The translations under genes were made by a program, and so were the position numbers. Under the pieces are notes generated by a model, which made no database searches, was not told where the DNA came from, and worked only from the letters and a program-made list of their open reading frames with translations. 64,000 nt of DNA, from assembly GCF_001559595.1 (NCBI RefSeq), contig NZ_LNTY01000058.1, positions 62,001 through 126,000 on the forward strand, given 5' to 3'. This document shows, in pieces, positions 41,768 through 53,841 of the stretch (position 1 is the stretch's first letter; each line of letters starts with the position of its first letter). This DNA comes from Enterovibrio coralii. GTDB lineage: Bacteria; Pseudomonadota; Gammaproteobacteria; Enterobacterales; Vibrionaceae.

Positions 41768-43125
41768 TTCCAGTTACATTGAGCGCGCTTTGCGACGTGC
41801 TACAAGCAGATCTTGTCGGGCAAGATGAAACGATCACGGCGGTATCGACCGACACCCGTACCTTGGGTAACGGTGCCTTGTTTGTGGCACTCATTGGAGA
41901 GCGATTTGATGCGCACGACTTTGTGGCGACCGCAAAAGAAAACGGGGCCTCTGCGCTGCTGGTCTCCAAAAAGGTAGATGTCGATTTACCTCAGCTGGTG
42001 GTAGAAGACACCAAGCTCGCACTGGGACAACTCGGTGCTTGGGTCAAATCGCAATGCCACGTTAAAACCATTGCCCTGACCGGCAGCTGTGGGAAAACCA
42101 CAGTCAAAGAAATGCTGGCTGCGATTTTGTCTCGCAAAGGACAAACGCTGTATACCGCAGGCAACTTTAACAATGACATCGGTGTGCCGTTGACCCTGCT
42201 TCGTTTGCAACCGTCTGATGAGTTTGCGGTGATGGAGCTTGGTGCTAACCACATCGGTGAAATCGCCTACACCACCCAATTGGTGAAGCCTGACGTGGCA
42301 TTGGTCACCAATCTTGCGGCTGCGCATTTGGAAGGCTTTGGCTCGCTTGCCGGTGTGGCAAAAGCCAAAGGCGAAATTTACGAAGGTTTGGCAGCAGGTT
42401 CGCTAGCGATTGTGAACTTAGACAGTCAGGGCGGCGAGGCATGGTCTGCAGTCTTGGCAGACAAGCACGTGCAAACCATGACGGTGAAAGATAGTCCGGC
42501 AGACTTTCACGCGAAGAACATGCAGCAAATTGATGGCGGTTGTTATGCCTTTGATTTGGTCACGCCAAACGGTACGTTTCCTGTGTCATTGAGCTTGCCA
42601 GGTGAACACAACGTTGCAAACGCCGTGCTTGCGGCGATGGCTGCCCTGAGCATCGACAGTATTACCATGGACGATGTGGTGGCGGGCTTGGCGTCAGTCG
42701 CACCAGTGAAAGGGCGCGGAGCGATCAGCTTCCCTCGTCCGAATCTTCGATTGATTGATGACAGTTACAACGCCAGCCTTGCAGCAATGAAGGCGGCGGT
42801 TGATCTGCTAGACGGTTTTGAAGGCGAAAAAGTGATTGTGCTTGCTGATATGGCTGAGATGGGGGAACACTCTGCCTCTGTGCATCAAGAAGTCGCCGAT
42901 CACCTCGCCAAGGCATCGATTCAAACTGTTATTACCCATGGACCAGCCAGTGCTGTGATTAGTGCGCAGTGTGGTGGTCAGCATTTCGAGCAAAAAGACG
43001 CGCTGATTGCGCATGTAGTAGAACTCATGAAAACAAAACCTGAAGTGTCCGTGTTGGTGAAAGGTGCCAACGGAATGAAGATGTGGGAAGTCGTCTCAGC
43101 CATTGAGGAGGCAGTCACATGCTAG
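41764..43125 (+). CDS. murF: UDP-MurNAc-tripeptide:D-Ala-D-Ala ligase MurF
   Basis: 453 residues. P-loop GSCGKTT at 107-113, [13 protein letters not shown], and the [19 protein letters not shown] signature. It adds D-Ala-D-Ala to the tripeptide. Its 3' end overlaps the mraY start by 7 bases. Confidence 0.97.
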   Translation: MIPVTLSALCDVLQADLVGQDETITAVSTDTRTLGNGALFVALIGERFDAHDFVATAKENGASALLVSKKVDVDLPQLVVEDTKLALGQLGAWVKSQCHVKTIALTGSCGKTTVKEMLAAILSRKGQTLYTAGNFNNDIGVPLTLLRLQPSDEFAVMELGANHIGEIAYTTQLVKPDVALVTNLAAAHLEGFGSLAGVAKAKGEIYEGLAAGSLAIVNLDSQGGEAWSAVLADKHVQTMTVKDSPADFHAKNMQQIDGGCYAFDLVTPNGTFPVSLSLPGEHNVANAVLAAMAALSIDSITMDDVVAGLASVAPVKGRGAISFPRPNLRLIDDSYNASLAAMKAAVDLLDGFEGEKVIVLADMAEMGEHSASVHQEVADHLAKASIQTVITHGPASAVISAQCGGQHFEQKDALIAHVVELMKTKPEVSVLVKGANGMKMWEVVSAIEEAVTC

Positions 43126-44201
43126 ATTGGCTATCGGATCTTCTGACACAACATTTCTCTTTCTTCCGTCTGTTTGACTACCTAACGTTCCGTGCGATCT
43201 TGAGTGTCCTGACAGCACTTTTACTCTCCCTTTGGATGGGGCCTCGCCTTATCGCACGCCTTCAGATGCTGCAAATAGGCCAGGTTGTTCGCAACGAAGG
43301 GCCTGAATCTCACTTTAGCAAGCGTGGTACGCCGACAATGGGCGGCATCATGATCCTAACGGCAATCACTGTGACTGTGCTGCTGTGGGCAGATCTTTCT
43401 AACCCTTACGTGTGGGCAGTATTGTTCGTCACGTTAGGCTATGGCGCGATTGGTTTTGTGGATGATTACCGCAAAGTGGTGCGCAAGAACACGGACGGTT
43501 TGATTGCGCGCTGGAAATACTTTTGGCAATCCGCCATTGCGCTGATTGTGGCGTTTGCACTTTACGCACATGGTAAAGATACCGCTGCTACCCAGCTTGT
43601 GGTGCCTTTCTTCAAAGATGTCATGCCGCAACTTGGCTTGTTCTACGTTGTGTTCACTTACTTCGTAATTGTGGGCACCAGTAACGCGGTGAACCTGACT
43701 GACGGTCTGGATGGTTTGGCCATCATGCCGACGGTGATGGTTGCAAGCGGTTTTGCTTTTATTGCGTGGGCGACGGGCAACGTGAATTTTGCTGAGTACC
43801 TGCACATTCCGTACATCAAAGATGCGGGTGAGTTGGTGGTCGTTTGTGCTGCCATTGTGGGGGCGGGACTTGGTTTCCTCTGGTTTAACACTTACCCAGC
43901 TCAAGTCTTTATGGGCGATGTTGGCTCACTGGCTTTGGGCGGTGCGTTAGGCACAATTGCCGTGCTGGTGCGTCAAGAATTCTTGTTGGTGATCATGGGC
44001 GGTGTATTCGTGATGGAAACCCTGTCAGTGATCTTGCAGGTGGGGTCATACAAGCTGCGCGGTCAACGTATTTTCCGCATGGCACCCATTCACCACCATT
44101 ATGAGCTCAAAGGCTGGCCAGAGCCGCGCGTAATTGTACGATTCTGGATCATTACACTGATGCTGGTTCTTGCTGGACTAGCAACACTGAAGGTGCGTTA
44201 A
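43119..44201 (+). CDS. mraY: Phospho-MurNAc-pentapeptide transferase MraY
   Basis: 360 residues, about ten membrane helices. The catalytic DD region is [21 protein letters not shown] and the [20 protein letters not shown]-terminal motif are complete. It makes lipid I. murD starts in the next base. Confidence 0.97.
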   Translation: MLDWLSDLLTQHFSFFRLFDYLTFRAILSVLTALLLSLWMGPRLIARLQMLQIGQVVRNEGPESHFSKRGTPTMGGIMILTAITVTVLLWADLSNPYVWAVLFVTLGYGAIGFVDDYRKVVRKNTDGLIARWKYFWQSAIALIVAFALYAHGKDTAATQLVVPFFKDVMPQLGLFYVVFTYFVIVGTSNAVNLTDGLDGLAIMPTVMVASGFAFIAWATGNVNFAEYLHIPYIKDAGELVVVCAAIVGAGLGFLWFNTYPAQVFMGDVGSLALGGALGTIAVLVRQEFLLVIMGGVFVMETLSVILQVGSYKLRGQRIFRMAPIHHHYELKGWPEPRVIVRFWIITLMLVLAGLATLKVR

Positions 44202-45544
44202 ATGAACACGGTAGCCGCAACAAAACGCATTGTGGTGATAGGGCTCGGTATGACCGGGCTCTCCGTCGTTATGCACCTTGTGAAAAAAGCCGACGGCGCA
44301 ACCATTCAAGTGATTGATACCCGAGACAATCCTCCGGGTGCGGATCAGCTTCCTGCAAATGTCGAGCTTTATGCGGGTGGCTGGAACATGGACTGGCTGT
44401 TAAGCGCTGACCAAATTGTTGCGAGCCAGGTATCGCATTGGCTACGCCAGCACTTCGCGCTGCGGCGGAAAAAGGCATTGAGATTGTCGGCGACATTGAA
44501 CTATTCGCCCGCGATGTGAGCGCGCCGGTGATTGGCATTACCGGCTCAAACGGCAAAAGCACCGTCACAAGCCTGATGGGTGAAATGGCCAACGCTGACA
44601 GCGTCAATGTCGGCGTGGGTGGCAACATTGGTTTTGCCGCATTAGACATGTTGGCAAACAACCACGATTTGTATGTGCTTGAACTGTCAAGTTTCCAGTT
44701 GGAAACGACCTCGTCACTCGACATGACGGCGGCTATCTTCCTGAACCTGTCTGAAGACCATATGGATCGCTACGACGGCATGGAAGATTATCGTCAAGCC
44801 AAGCTACGTATTTTCGACCAAACCCAACTGGCGGTTTGGAATCAGGATGACGTACAAACCAAAGCACCTGAGTCAGTCAATGCCATTAGCTTTGGTTTTA
44901 CTGAAGGGGATTACACACTGACCCTTCGTGATGGCGAAGAATGGTTGACCGCAAAGGGCGAGCAAGTCATGGCGGTGTCTGACATTGCCTTGGTAGGCCG
45001 TCATAACGTGGCAAACTGTCTGGCCGCAATGGCGTTGGCCGATGCAGCGGGTGTGTCTCGTGATGCGCAACGCGCCGCAATGCGTGAATACCGCGGTTTG
45101 CCACACCGTTGTCAGCAAGTGATTAAACATGATGGCGTGCTTTGGGTGAACGACTCCAAAGCGACCAACCCAGCAAGCACCTTGGCTGCGCTTGATGGTC
45201 TTCAATTGGCGGGTAAGTTACACCTTCTTGTGGGGGGCGACGGTAAAGGTGCGGAGTTCTCTTCACTGAAACCAGCTTTAGATAAGCTCGATGTTGCGCT
45301 TTACTGCTACGGCCGTGATGGTGATGCGTTTACCTCACTGGTGGCTGAGCCTATCGTGGTTGATACCATGCAACAGGCGATGGATATCGCAGCGAAAACC
45401 TCGAAAGCGGGCGACATGGTGTTGCTTTCACCTGCGTGTGCCAGCTTCGATCAGTTCCAAAACTTCATGGTGCGCGGCGACACCTTTGCGGCTTACGCAA
45501 AAGAGATTGCTGCTCGTCATTCAGAGGAGAGTATCTCAGGATGA
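44202..45544 (+). CDS. murD: UDP-MurNAc-L-Ala:D-Glu ligase MurD, one frameshift
   Basis: N-terminal Rossmann-like domain ([16 protein letters not shown]), ATP site [14 protein letters not shown], and the C-terminal domain with [19 protein letters not shown] and [11 protein letters not shown] is missing near 44427: [20 protein letters not shown] follows when restored. Corrected length is 447 residues. MurD is essential, so the break cannot be genuine in a living cell without a second copy. It is coupled to ftsW (ATGA). Confidence 0.95.
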
Positions 45545-46752
45545 TGGGCATTAAGTGGGAAGACATCAATGTCTGGCGTTGGGTATCTAAACCAGCGCCA
45601 ACCGCTTTGTATGACCGCCAACTGGTATGGCTTTCTTTTGGGTTGATGATGGTGGGCCTAATCATGGTGTCATCCGCATCAATCCCCGTCTCGACCCGTC
45701 TGGTCGATCAGCCGTTTTACTTTGCAATGCGTCAGGGTGTCTACCTCATCGGTGCGCTGATCATTGCCGGGCTCGCCATGCAAATTCCGCTGTCTCGCTG
45801 GCAGCAACTCAGTGTCCCTATGCTGTTAACCTCACTAGTTCTCCTGTTTGCGGTCTTGTTTATCGGCCGCTCGGTGAACGGTGCGGTGCGCTGGCTGCCA
45901 CTGGGTGTGATTAACCTGCAGCCTGCAGAAGTATCAAAGCTTTCTCTGTTCTTGTTTATCTCTGGCTACCTTGTCCGCCGACAAGGGGAAGTGCGTGAAA
46001 GCTTCCGAGGCTTTTTCAAGCCGCTCGCGGTGCTTGTGGTGATTGCAGTGCTCTTGCTGGCGCAGCCTGACTTGGGGTCGGTCATCGTAATGTTCGTGAC
46101 CACAGTGGGCATGCTCTTTATTGCGGGCGCAAAGCTTTGGCAGTTTGGTGCGCTCCTTGCCACAGGCCTTGGCTTGGTGGGCTTGTTGATTGCCGTTGAA
46201 CCTTATCGTGTCGCGCGTGTGACGTCCTTCCTTGACCCTTGGGATGACCCGTTTGGGAAAGGTTACCAGCTCACGCAATCATTGATGGCGTTTGGTCGTG
46301 GTGATTGGTGGGGGCAAGGGCTCGGAAACTCGATTCAAAAATTGGAATACCTCCCAGAAGCGCACACGGACTTTGTTGTGGCCGTGCTGGCAGAAGAGCT
46401 TGGCTTAGTCGGCGTGACGCTGGTGCTTCTGATGGTGTTTGCGTTGGTGTTCCGCGCGCTCTTTATCGGTAAACGATGCCTTGAAAACGACCAGCTCTTT
46501 GGGGGCTATCTTGCGTTTGGTATCGGTATCTGGTTTGCGTTTCAGGCACTGGTTAACGTCGGTGCTGCCGCGGGCATTATGCCAACCAAAGGTCTTACGT
46601 TGCCGCTGGTAAGTTACGGTGGCTCGAGTTTATTTGTTATGTCTACAGCGGTTGCGCTGCTGTTGAGGATTGACCACGAATATCGATTGGAAACCTCACA
46701 AGCGCACCAGCGAATTGTGTCTCATGAAAAACGAAAAAGAACAAAAGAATAA
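45541..46752 (+). CDS. ftsW: Septal peptidoglycan glycosyltransferase FtsW
   Basis: 403 residues from [16 protein letters not shown] family with about ten membrane helices and typical loops: [40 protein letters not shown] and [13 protein letters not shown]. It polymerises septal glycan with FtsI. The long ORF to 45436 is not used. It overlaps murG by 29 bases. Confidence 0.96.
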   Translation: MMGIKWEDINVWRWVSKPAPTALYDRQLVWLSFGLMMVGLIMVSSASIPVSTRLVDQPFYFAMRQGVYLIGALIIAGLAMQIPLSRWQQLSVPMLLTSLVLLFAVLFIGRSVNGAVRWLPLGVINLQPAEVSKLSLFLFISGYLVRRQGEVRESFRGFFKPLAVLVVIAVLLLAQPDLGSVIVMFVTTVGMLFIAGAKLWQFGALLATGLGLVGLLIAVEPYRVARVTSFLDPWDDPFGKGYQLTQSLMAFGRGDWWGQGLGNSIQKLEYLPEAHTDFVVAVLAEELGLVGVTLVLLMVFALVFRALFIGKRCLENDQLFGGYLAFGIGIWFAFQALVNVGAAAGIMPTKGLTLPLVSYGGSSLFVMSTAVALLLRIDHEYRLETSQAHQRIVSHEKRKRTKE

Positions 46753-47793
46753 ACGACTACTTGTCATGGCCGGCGGTACGGGTGGTCATGTTTTCCCAGG
46801 GCTTGCTGTGGCGCAAGAGCTTCAGCAACAAGGATGGGAAATTCGCTGGTTGGGAACCGCAGACCGAATGGAAGCGGAACTTGTGCCAAAACATGGTATT
46901 GAGATCGACTTTATTCAAGTAAAAGGGCTGCGTGGTGCAGGGTTTGCGCGTAAACTGCTTTCCCCTTGGATGATCTTGAACGCGGTGTTTCAGGCGAGAA
47001 AGTACATCAAACAATGGAAGCCTGATGCCGTGTTAGGCATGGGTGGTTATGTTAGCGGTCCGGGTGGGCTGGCAGCATGGCTAAGCGGTGTGCCCGTCGT
47101 GCTTCACGAACAAAATGCCGTGGCGGGTTTGACGAACAGCTGGTTGGCAAAGATTGCCAAACGTGTGTTGCAGGCATTCCCGGGCGCATTTGCAGATAAA
47201 GAAGTGGTAGGTAACCCGGTTCGAAAAGACGTGTGTGAACTGCCACAGGCTCCCGCCTATCAAGATGGCGAGCCACTAAAGGTATTGGTGATGGGCGGAA
47301 GCCAAGGGGCGAGAATCCTCAACCATACCGTGCCAGAGGCCATTGCTTTGTTAAAACGCCCGGTTGTGGTGAGACACCAAGCGGGCAAAGGCGCAAAGGA
47401 CGATACGCAAGCGAGATACCAAGCCTCGGGCGTTGAAAGCGTCGACGTGACCGAGTTTATCGACGATGTTGCAGCGGCTTATCAATGGGCTGACATGCTG
47501 ATTTGTCGTTCGGGCGCATTAACCGTTTCAGAAGTGTCGGTGGCGGGCGTCCCGCGATCTTCGTGCCATTCATGCACAAAGACCGCCAACAGGCACTGAA
47601 TGCTGAGCATCTGGTAAGCAGCGGTGCTGCTTTGATGCTGGAACAGCCAGATCTGACAGCGCAAAAGCTGGCAGACCTATTAGAGAATCAGAATTCAACG
47701 TCTTTGACGGCCATGTCAGACGCCGCACGAAAAGCGGGCATCAAAGATGCCGCAGTGCGCGTGGCAGATGTCATCAAAGAAGTCGCAAATTAA
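46724..47793 (+). CDS. murG: UDP-GlcNAc:lipid I transferase MurG, one frameshift
   Basis: GT28 enzyme making lipid II. G-loop [38 protein letters not shown], and [12 protein letters not shown]. Near 47553 one C is missing: [27 protein letters not shown] follows after restoration. Corrected length is 356 residues. The ATG at 46724 ([13 protein letters not shown]) lies inside the ftsW 3' end. Confidence 0.95.
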
Positions 47794-47805
47794 GAGAAGA
47801 GAGTG

Positions 47806-49269
47806 ATGGGCAAGTTTGATAGTCACCAGTTAGAAAAAATTCGCACCATGGTGCCAGAAATGCGCCGTGTGAAGCGTATCCACTTTGTGGGTATCGGCGG
47901 TGCCGGTATGTGCGGTATTGCTGAAGTTCTGCTGAATGAAGGCTACGAAATTACTGGCTCAGATCTGTCTGAGAACGCAGTAACTCAGCGTTTGGAAAGC
48001 AAAGGTGCCAAGGTCTTTATTAGCCATGCGGAAACCAATGTGGAAGGCGCGAGTGTGGTGGTTGTGTCTACGGCTATTCGACAAGACAACCCAGAACTGG
48101 TGGCGGCGAAAGCGGCGCGCATTCCAGTAGTACGCCGCGCAGAAATGCTGGCAGAGCTGATGCGTTACCGTCACGGTATCGCGGTTGCAGGTACGCACGG
48201 TAAAACCACCACCACAGCACTGACCACGCTGATCTATCAAGAAGCGGGTCTGGATCCAACGTTTGTAAACGGTGGTCTGGTGAAAAGTGCTGGTACCAAT
48301 GCACGTCTAGGTTGCAGCCGTTACCTGATTGCAGAGGCCGATGAGAGTGATGCGTCATTCCTTCACCTGCAGCCAATGGTCGCGATTGTGACCAACATTG
48401 AAGCTGACCATATGGATACGTATGGCGGCGATTTTGGCAATCTGAAGCAAACCTTTATCGATTTCCTGCACAAACTGCCTTTCTATGGTCAGGCGGTGAT
48501 GTGCATCGACGATCCTGTGGTGCGTGAGCTGATCCCAACGATTGGCCGTCAGGTCATCACGTACGGCTTCGCTGAAGACGCAGATGTGCAACTGAAAGAC
48601 TACCGTCAGGAAGGTCAAAAGGGCATCTTCACCATTTTGCGTAAAGACAAGCCTGAGCTGCACATCGAACTGAACATTCCTGGTCGTCACAACGCATTGA
48701 ACGCAACCGCGGCAGTGGCTGTGGCAACCGAAGATGGTGTGGAAGATGACGCTATCTTGCGCGCATTGGCAAGCTTTGAAGGCACGGGGCGTCGTTTTGA
48801 CCAACTGGGTCTGTTCCCAGTGGATGATGGCGAAGTTTTGCTGGTGGATGATTACGGTCATCACCCAAGTGAAGTGGACGTGACCATCCAAGCTGCACGC
48901 GCGGGTTGGCCTGATAATCGCTTGGTCATGGTATTCCAACCGCACCGCTACAGCCGCACACGTGATCTTTACGATGACTTTGCAAACGTGCTTGAGCACG
49001 TTGATGTGCTGCTGATGCTGGATGTGTATTCCGCGGGTGAAGCACCGATTGCGGGCGCAGACGGTCGCAGCTTGTGTCGTACCATTCGCAGCCGCGGCAA
49101 GATTGACCCGATTTTTGTACCGGATGTTGATGCGCTGCCAGCAGCGTTGGAAGCTGTTATTCAACCGGGCGATTTGGTCCTGACACAAGGCGCGGGTGAC
49201 ATCGGTAAAGTGGCCAGAAAACTGGCTGAATTGAAACTGGATAGAAAAGCACTGAGTGAGCAAAGCTAG
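47806..49269 (+). CDS. murC: UDP-MurNAc:L-Ala ligase MurC
   Basis: 487 residues from ATG 47806, behind [26 protein letters not shown]-loop [37 protein letters not shown] and [13 protein letters not shown]. It begins the stem peptide. No ddl follows; the next gene is ftsQ after about 200 bp. Confidence 0.97.
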   Translation: MGKFDSHQLEKIRTMVPEMRRVKRIHFVGIGGAGMCGIAEVLLNEGYEITGSDLSENAVTQRLESKGAKVFISHAETNVEGASVVVVSTAIRQDNPELVAAKAARIPVVRRAEMLAELMRYRHGIAVAGTHGKTTTTALTTLIYQEAGLDPTFVNGGLVKSAGTNARLGCSRYLIAEADESDASFLHLQPMVAIVTNIEADHMDTYGGDFGNLKQTFIDFLHKLPFYGQAVMCIDDPVVRELIPTIGRQVITYGFAEDADVQLKDYRQEGQKGIFTILRKDKPELHIELNIPGRHNALNATAAVAVATEDGVEDDAILRALASFEGTGRRFDQLGLFPVDDGEVLLVDDYGHHPSEVDVTIQAARAGWPDNRLVMVFQPHRYSRTRDLYDDFANVLEHVDVLLMLDVYSAGEAPIAGADGRSLCRTIRSRGKIDPIFVPDVDALPAALEAVIQPGDLVLTQGAGDIGKVARKLAELKLDRKALSEQS

Positions 49270-49475
49270 AAATCAAAGTGTGCTTGCAGCACACCATAAC
49301 TGGTTGATGTCTAACTTTTAACCTGTTTTTGGTGGTTTTGCATGTATTTGATCTCAGCTTCATCACTTCTGTGTTAAGAAGGGTTGGTGACCTGTCAAAC
49401 TGACCGTTATAATCGGTCGGCTTTGCAATTAGTAAAGCGGCAGGTTGCCCATCAAGAGCGAGGCAATTGCCAGAT

Positions 49476-50242
49476 ATGACGCAAATGACGGCAGAAGACT
49501 TACCGGCTCAACCTTCAATGTTGAAATCGCATTGGGGGGGCTGGTGTTTTTGGTATTTGTCATTCTGGCTATCGTTTGGTCTTTGCTCCGAGTACTGGCT
49601 TGGATGGGGGATGAGCAGCAGCTCCCTTTGTCCCAGATTGTTGTACAAGGTGATTTGCAGCATGTGTCGCCTGCTGACGTGAGAAACGCAGTGTTAACAC
49701 TGGGGACACTCAAAAGCTTTATGCTGCAGGATGTCGACACCATTCATGAAGCGGTGGCATCACTGCCTTGGGTGGCAAACGTTGCAATAAGAAAGCAATG
49801 GCCAGATACGTTGAAAGTCAATGTGACAGAATATCAACCTGAAGCGGTCTGGAATGGGTCTCGATTGCTGGATACCCATGGTGTGGTATTCAACGCCAAA
49901 CCCGAAGACGTGAAAGACCTGCATCTGGTCTCTCTTCATGGCCCAGAAGGCAGTGAAGAAGAAGTATTACAAGTGTGGCGGGAGCTGAGAAATATTTTGG
50001 CCCCGACGGACTATCAAATCGCCGCGCTGGCGCTCAATGAGCGACGCTCTTGGCGAATTGTGACTCGAGACGGTGTGCGTATCGAGTTAGGGCGAGAGTC
50101 CAGAGACGAAAGATTAGAACGGTTTGTTGGGCTGATTAAAGATATCGACGCAACAGGCCGAACAATTCAGTACGTGGATTTGCGCTATGACACTGGTGCT
50201 GCGGTGGGCTGGAAAGCCCCTGATCAAGCCAGTAAAGAGTAA
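49476..50242 (+). CDS. ftsQ: Cell division protein FtsQ, probable frameshift at a G run
   Basis: POTRA and beta domains (LPLSQIVVQGDLQHVSPADVR, LPWVANVAIRKQWPDTLKVNVTEYQPEAVWNG) are unambiguous. The N-terminus depends on the G7 run at 49534-49540. With one more G, an ATG at 49476 gives MTQMTAEDLPAQPSMLKSHWGG followed directly by the membrane helix LVFLVFVILAIVW. As printed, the frame instead goes back to a TTG at 49445 with an atypical N-terminus. The pattern of deletions elsewhere favours the first reading (255 residues). Confidence 0.88.
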
Positions 50243-50259
50243 ACCTGAGAGTAGGTGGG

Positions 50260-51516
50260 ATGAAACAGACAGCTGACAGACCTTTGATTGTTGGGTTGGA
50301 CATCGGTACTTCAAAAGTATCGGTGGTAGTCAGTGAAGTGCTGCCAGATGGCGCCGTCAATATATTGGGCGTTGGCACCACTCCATCTCAGGGGATGGAT
50401 AAAGGTGGTGTAAACGATCTGGAATCTGTCGTGAAATCGGTAGAGCGTGCAGTCAATGACGCTGAGCTGATGTCAGATTACAAGATCCGCTCCGTATTTT
50501 TGTCGCTGTCAGGCAAACACATTCACTGCCAGACCGAGCGAGGCATGGGCACCATCTCCGACGAAGAAGTCACGCAAGACGACGTGGACATGGTGATTCA
50601 CACGGCGAAGTCCGTGAAAATCAGTGATGAGCAACGTGTACTCCATGTGATTCCACAAGAGTACAAGATTGACTACCAGGAAGGGATTAAAAACCCAGTC
50701 GGGTTGTCAGGCGTCCGTATGGAAGCCAGCGTACACCTGATCACTTGTCACAATGACACCGCAAGAAACATTGAAAAAGCGGTTGAGCGTTGTGGCCTGA
50801 AAGTTGATCAGTTGATTTTCTCTGGGCTGGCAGCCAGCCATGCAGTGATCACTGCGGACGAGAGAGAATTAGGTGTTTGCGTTGTCGATATCGGCGGCGG
50901 AACCATGGACATTGCGGTATGGACTGGTGGTGCACTGCGCCACGCAGCGGTTATCCCATACGCCGGTAATGTCGTTACCAGTGATATCGCGTATGCCTTC
51001 GGCACGCCACTGAGTGATGCAGAGAAGATTAAAGTCAGACACGGCTGCGCACTGAGTGAACTGGTAAACAAAGATGCAAAAGTTAACGTCCCAAGTGTAG
51101 GCGGCCGTCCTTCGCGCAGCCTGCAACGACAGACGTTGGCGGAAGTTATTGAGCCTCGCTGCAGCGAATTGCTGGGGTTGGTACAGCAAGAGCTGGAGCG
51201 AGTTCAGGAACGCCTACGTGCACAAGGCGTTAAGCACCAGTTAGCGGCAGGCGTTGTCCTGACCGGTGGTGCGGCACAAATGCAAGGGTTAGTGGAATGT
51301 GCAGAACGTGTATTCCAGAACCAAGTTCGTGTGGGACTTCCTGAGGGAGTCACGGGGTTGACTGACTATGTCAACACACCGGTCCATGCGACATCGGTTG
51401 GTTTGCTGCATTACGGCAAAGATAACCTATTGAACGAAACGAGCGAACCAGAGCCTAAGCGTACTGTATCCGGAATGTTCAGTAAGCTTAGTGGCTGGCT
51501 TAAGAAAGAATTTTAA
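50260..51516 (+). CDS. ftsA: Cell division protein FtsA
   Basis: 418 residues, actin-like ATPase (VGLDIGTSKVSVVV, VVDIGGGTMDIAVW, GVVLTGGAAQMQG) with the C-terminal amphipathic membrane tether FSKLSGWLKKEF. It links FtsZ to the membrane. It begins 17 bases after ftsQ. Confidence 0.97.
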   Translation: MKQTADRPLIVGLDIGTSKVSVVVSEVLPDGAVNILGVGTTPSQGMDKGGVNDLESVVKSVERAVNDAELMSDYKIRSVFLSLSGKHIHCQTERGMGTISDEEVTQDDVDMVIHTAKSVKISDEQRVLHVIPQEYKIDYQEGIKNPVGLSGVRMEASVHLITCHNDTARNIEKAVERCGLKVDQLIFSGLAASHAVITADERELGVCVVDIGGGTMDIAVWTGGALRHAAVIPYAGNVVTSDIAYAFGTPLSDAEKIKVRHGCALSELVNKDAKVNVPSVGGRPSRSLQRQTLAEVIEPRCSELLGLVQQELERVQERLRAQGVKHQLAAGVVLTGGAAQMQGLVECAERVFQNQVRVGLPEGVTGLTDYVNTPVHATSVGLLHYGKDNLLNETSEPEPKRTVSGMFSKLSGWLKKEF

Positions 51517-51549
51517 ACCTGATGCGAACAGGAAAGACGGAGAGAACAC

Positions 51550-52725
51550 ATGTTTGAACCGATGATGGAAATGTCCAACGATGCGGTAATTAAAGTCGTT
51601 GGTGTTGGCGGCGGCGGTGGTAATGCAGTCGAACACATGGTACGAGAGTCAATTGAAGGTGTTGAGTTCATCACCGTCAACACGGACGCTCAAGCTCTGC
51701 GTAAAACTGCGGTTAGCACTGTTATTCAAATCGGTGGTGATATCACCAAAGGCCTAGGCGCGGGTGCAAACCCACAAGTAGGTCGCGAATCTGCGATGGA
51801 AGATCGCGAAGCGATTAAAGCTGAGCTCGAAGGTGCCGATATGGTATTTATCGCAGCGGGTATGGGCGGCGGTACCGGTACCGGTGCAGCACCTGTTATC
51901 GCTGAGATTGCGAAAGAGCTGGGCATTCTTACTGTAGCGGTGGTGACTAAGCCATTTAGCTTTGAAGGAAAGAAGCGCATGGTATTTGCTGAGCAGGGTA
52001 TCGATGAGCTTTCTAAGCACGTTGACTCACTGATCACTATCCCGAACGAGAAGTTGCTGAAGGTTCTGGGTCGCGGCATTACGCTGCTGGACGCGTTTGC
52101 GAAAGCTAACGACGTACTGCGTAACGCTGTTCAGGGTATCGCTGAGCTGATCACCCGTCCTGGCCTTATCAACGTCGACTTTGCAGACGTCCGTACCGTG
52201 ATGTCTGAAATGGGTCATGCGATGATGGGTAGCGGTGTTGCAACCGGCGAAGATCGTGCTGAAGAAGCTGCAGAAATTGCGATTTCTAGCCCACTGTTGG
52301 AAGACATTGATCTTGCAGGTGCGCGTGGTGTTCTCGTAAATATTACAGCTGGTTTCGATATGCGACTGGATGAATTCGAAACTGTGGGTAACACTATAAA
52401 AGCGTTTGCGTCTGACAATGCGACGGTTGTTATCGGAACTTCTATGGACCCAGAGATGTCTGAAGAGTTGCGAGTAACGATTGTAGCGACAGGTATTGGC
52501 AATGAGCGTAAGCCTGACATTACTCTGGTTCCTGGTTCTCAAAAACCTGCGCCAGTAGAAAATAAGGCACAGCCTTTGCAAGAAGCTCCTAAAGCGGCAA
52601 CGAACGTGCCGGCTGGTCGTCCAGCAGAACAGGTAGCTCAGCCACAGACGAACGTTGCGCCTAAGCCGAAGCAAGAACAAGACTACTTAGATATTCCAGC
52701 CTTCCTGCGTAAGCAGGCAGACTAA
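51550..52725 (+). CDS. ftsZ: Cell division GTPase FtsZ
   Basis: 391 residues. Tubulin signature GGGTGTG at 106-112, T7-loop region [11 protein letters not shown], a Pro/Gln-rich linker from about residue 320 and the C-terminal partner peptide [14 protein letters not shown] for FtsA and ZipA binding. Highly biased codon use. Confidence 0.98.
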   Translation: MFEPMMEMSNDAVIKVVGVGGGGGNAVEHMVRESIEGVEFITVNTDAQALRKTAVSTVIQIGGDITKGLGAGANPQVGRESAMEDREAIKAELEGADMVFIAAGMGGGTGTGAAPVIAEIAKELGILTVAVVTKPFSFEGKKRMVFAEQGIDELSKHVDSLITIPNEKLLKVLGRGITLLDAFAKANDVLRNAVQGIAELITRPGLINVDFADVRTVMSEMGHAMMGSGVATGEDRAEEAAEIAISSPLLEDIDLAGARGVLVNITAGFDMRLDEFETVGNTIKAFASDNATVVIGTSMDPEMSEELRVTIVATGIGNERKPDITLVPGSQKPAPVENKAQPLQEAPKAATNVPAGRPAEQVAQPQTNVAPKPKQEQDYLDIPAFLRKQAD

Positions 52726-52751
52726 TCTAGGCGGTGCTTGGTTTGTGAGCA

Positions 52752-52771
52752 GCAGCATGTTATCATGCTGC
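52752..52771 (+). terminator. Hairpin between ftsZ and lpxC, weak terminator or attenuator
   Basis: GCAGCATG-TTAT-CATGCTGC is a perfect 8-bp stem, followed by CCGTTTTGCCCTTTT. The T-run is broken, so partial termination before lpxC is plausible. Confidence 0.5.
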
Positions 52772-52840
52772 CCGTTTTGCCCTTTTGTGACACCGTAATG
52801 GGTGATTTGGGGCGCAAAAAATTTAAGTTGGGAATGGCAG

Positions 52841-53758
52841 ATGATTAGACAACGAACATTAAAAACTATTGTTCAAACGACCGGAGTTGGTTTGCACTCT
52901 GGCCGTAAGGTCACGTTGATCCTGCGCCCGGCAGCAGCTAACACAGGTGTTATCTACCGCCGTACAGACCTTAACCCGCCAGTGGACTTCCCAGCGGATC
53001 CAGCGTCTGTACGCGACACCATGTTGTGTACTGCATTGGTAAACGACGAAGGCGTTCGTATCTCTACCGTTGAGCACCTTAATGCGGCGCTGGCGGGTAT
53101 GGGTATCGACAACGTTATCGTTGAAGTTGACGCACCAGAGATTCCGATCATGGACGGCAGTGCTAGTCCGTTTATCTATCTGTTGCAATCAGCGGGGATT
53201 GAAACTCTTAATGCTCCAAAACGTTTTGTGCGCATTAAGAAACCTGTTCGCATCGAAGACGGCGACAAGTGGGCTGAGTTGTTACCTTACGACGGTTTCC
53301 GCTTGGATTTCGCTATCGACTTTAATCACCCAGCGATTGAATCAGAGCAACAGAATCTGGTGCTAGATTTCTCTTCGAAATCGTTTATCAAAGATATCAG
53401 CCGCGCACGTACATTTGGCTTTATGCGTGATATTGAATACCTTCAATCACGCAATCTGTGCCTTGGCGGCAGCTTTGACTGTGCAATTGTTTTGGACGAC
53501 TACCGTATCCTGAACGAAGAAGGCCTGCGTTACGACAATGAGCTAGTGAAACACAAAGTACTGGACGCGATTGGCGACCTTTACATGTGTGGTCACAACA
53601 TCATTGGTGAAATGCGCGCATACAAGTCAGGTCACGCGTTGAACAACCAGCTTCTACGAGCAGTGCTTGCTGACCAAGAAGCGTGGGAATGGGCAACATT
53701 CGAAAACGAACAAACATTGCCAGTGACGTTTGCACAACCAGGCATGGTTCTCGCCTAA
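52841..53758 (+). CDS. lpxC: UDP-3-O-acyl-GlcNAc deacetylase LpxC
   Basis: 305 residues from [21 protein letters not shown]. Zinc and catalytic residues: [16 protein letters not shown], the [14 protein letters not shown] histidine and aspartate, and [10 protein letters not shown]. First committed step of lipid A synthesis. The ORF to 52802 is not used. Confidence 0.97.
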   Translation: MIRQRTLKTIVQTTGVGLHSGRKVTLILRPAAANTGVIYRRTDLNPPVDFPADPASVRDTMLCTALVNDEGVRISTVEHLNAALAGMGIDNVIVEVDAPEIPIMDGSASPFIYLLQSAGIETLNAPKRFVRIKKPVRIEDGDKWAELLPYDGFRLDFAIDFNHPAIESEQQNLVLDFSSKSFIKDISRARTFGFMRDIEYLQSRNLCLGGSFDCAIVLDDYRILNEEGLRYDNELVKHKVLDAIGDLYMCGHNIIGEMRAYKSGHALNNQLLRAVLADQEAWEWATFENEQTLPVTFAQPGMVLA

Positions 53759-53774
53759 GAGCCTAAAAAGCCTT

Positions 53775-53810
53775 AGAAAAAACCGGAGTGAAGACTCCGG
53801 TTTTTTTATA
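53775..53810. terminator. Bidirectional terminator of lpxC / DUF721 gene
   Basis: AAAAAACCGGAGT-GAAG-ACTCCGGTTTTTTT between convergent genes. Confidence 0.92.
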
Positions 53811-53841
53811 TCTCTATGTTGACCAGCAAGCCCTGTCGGGC

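Noticed and set aside
48355-49263. 302-codon minus-strand ORF inside murC
   Set aside because: Antisense shadow; no family resemblance.
49278-49295. Hairpin after murC as terminator
   Set aside because: GTGTGCT/AGCACAC stem has no T-run on the plus strand.
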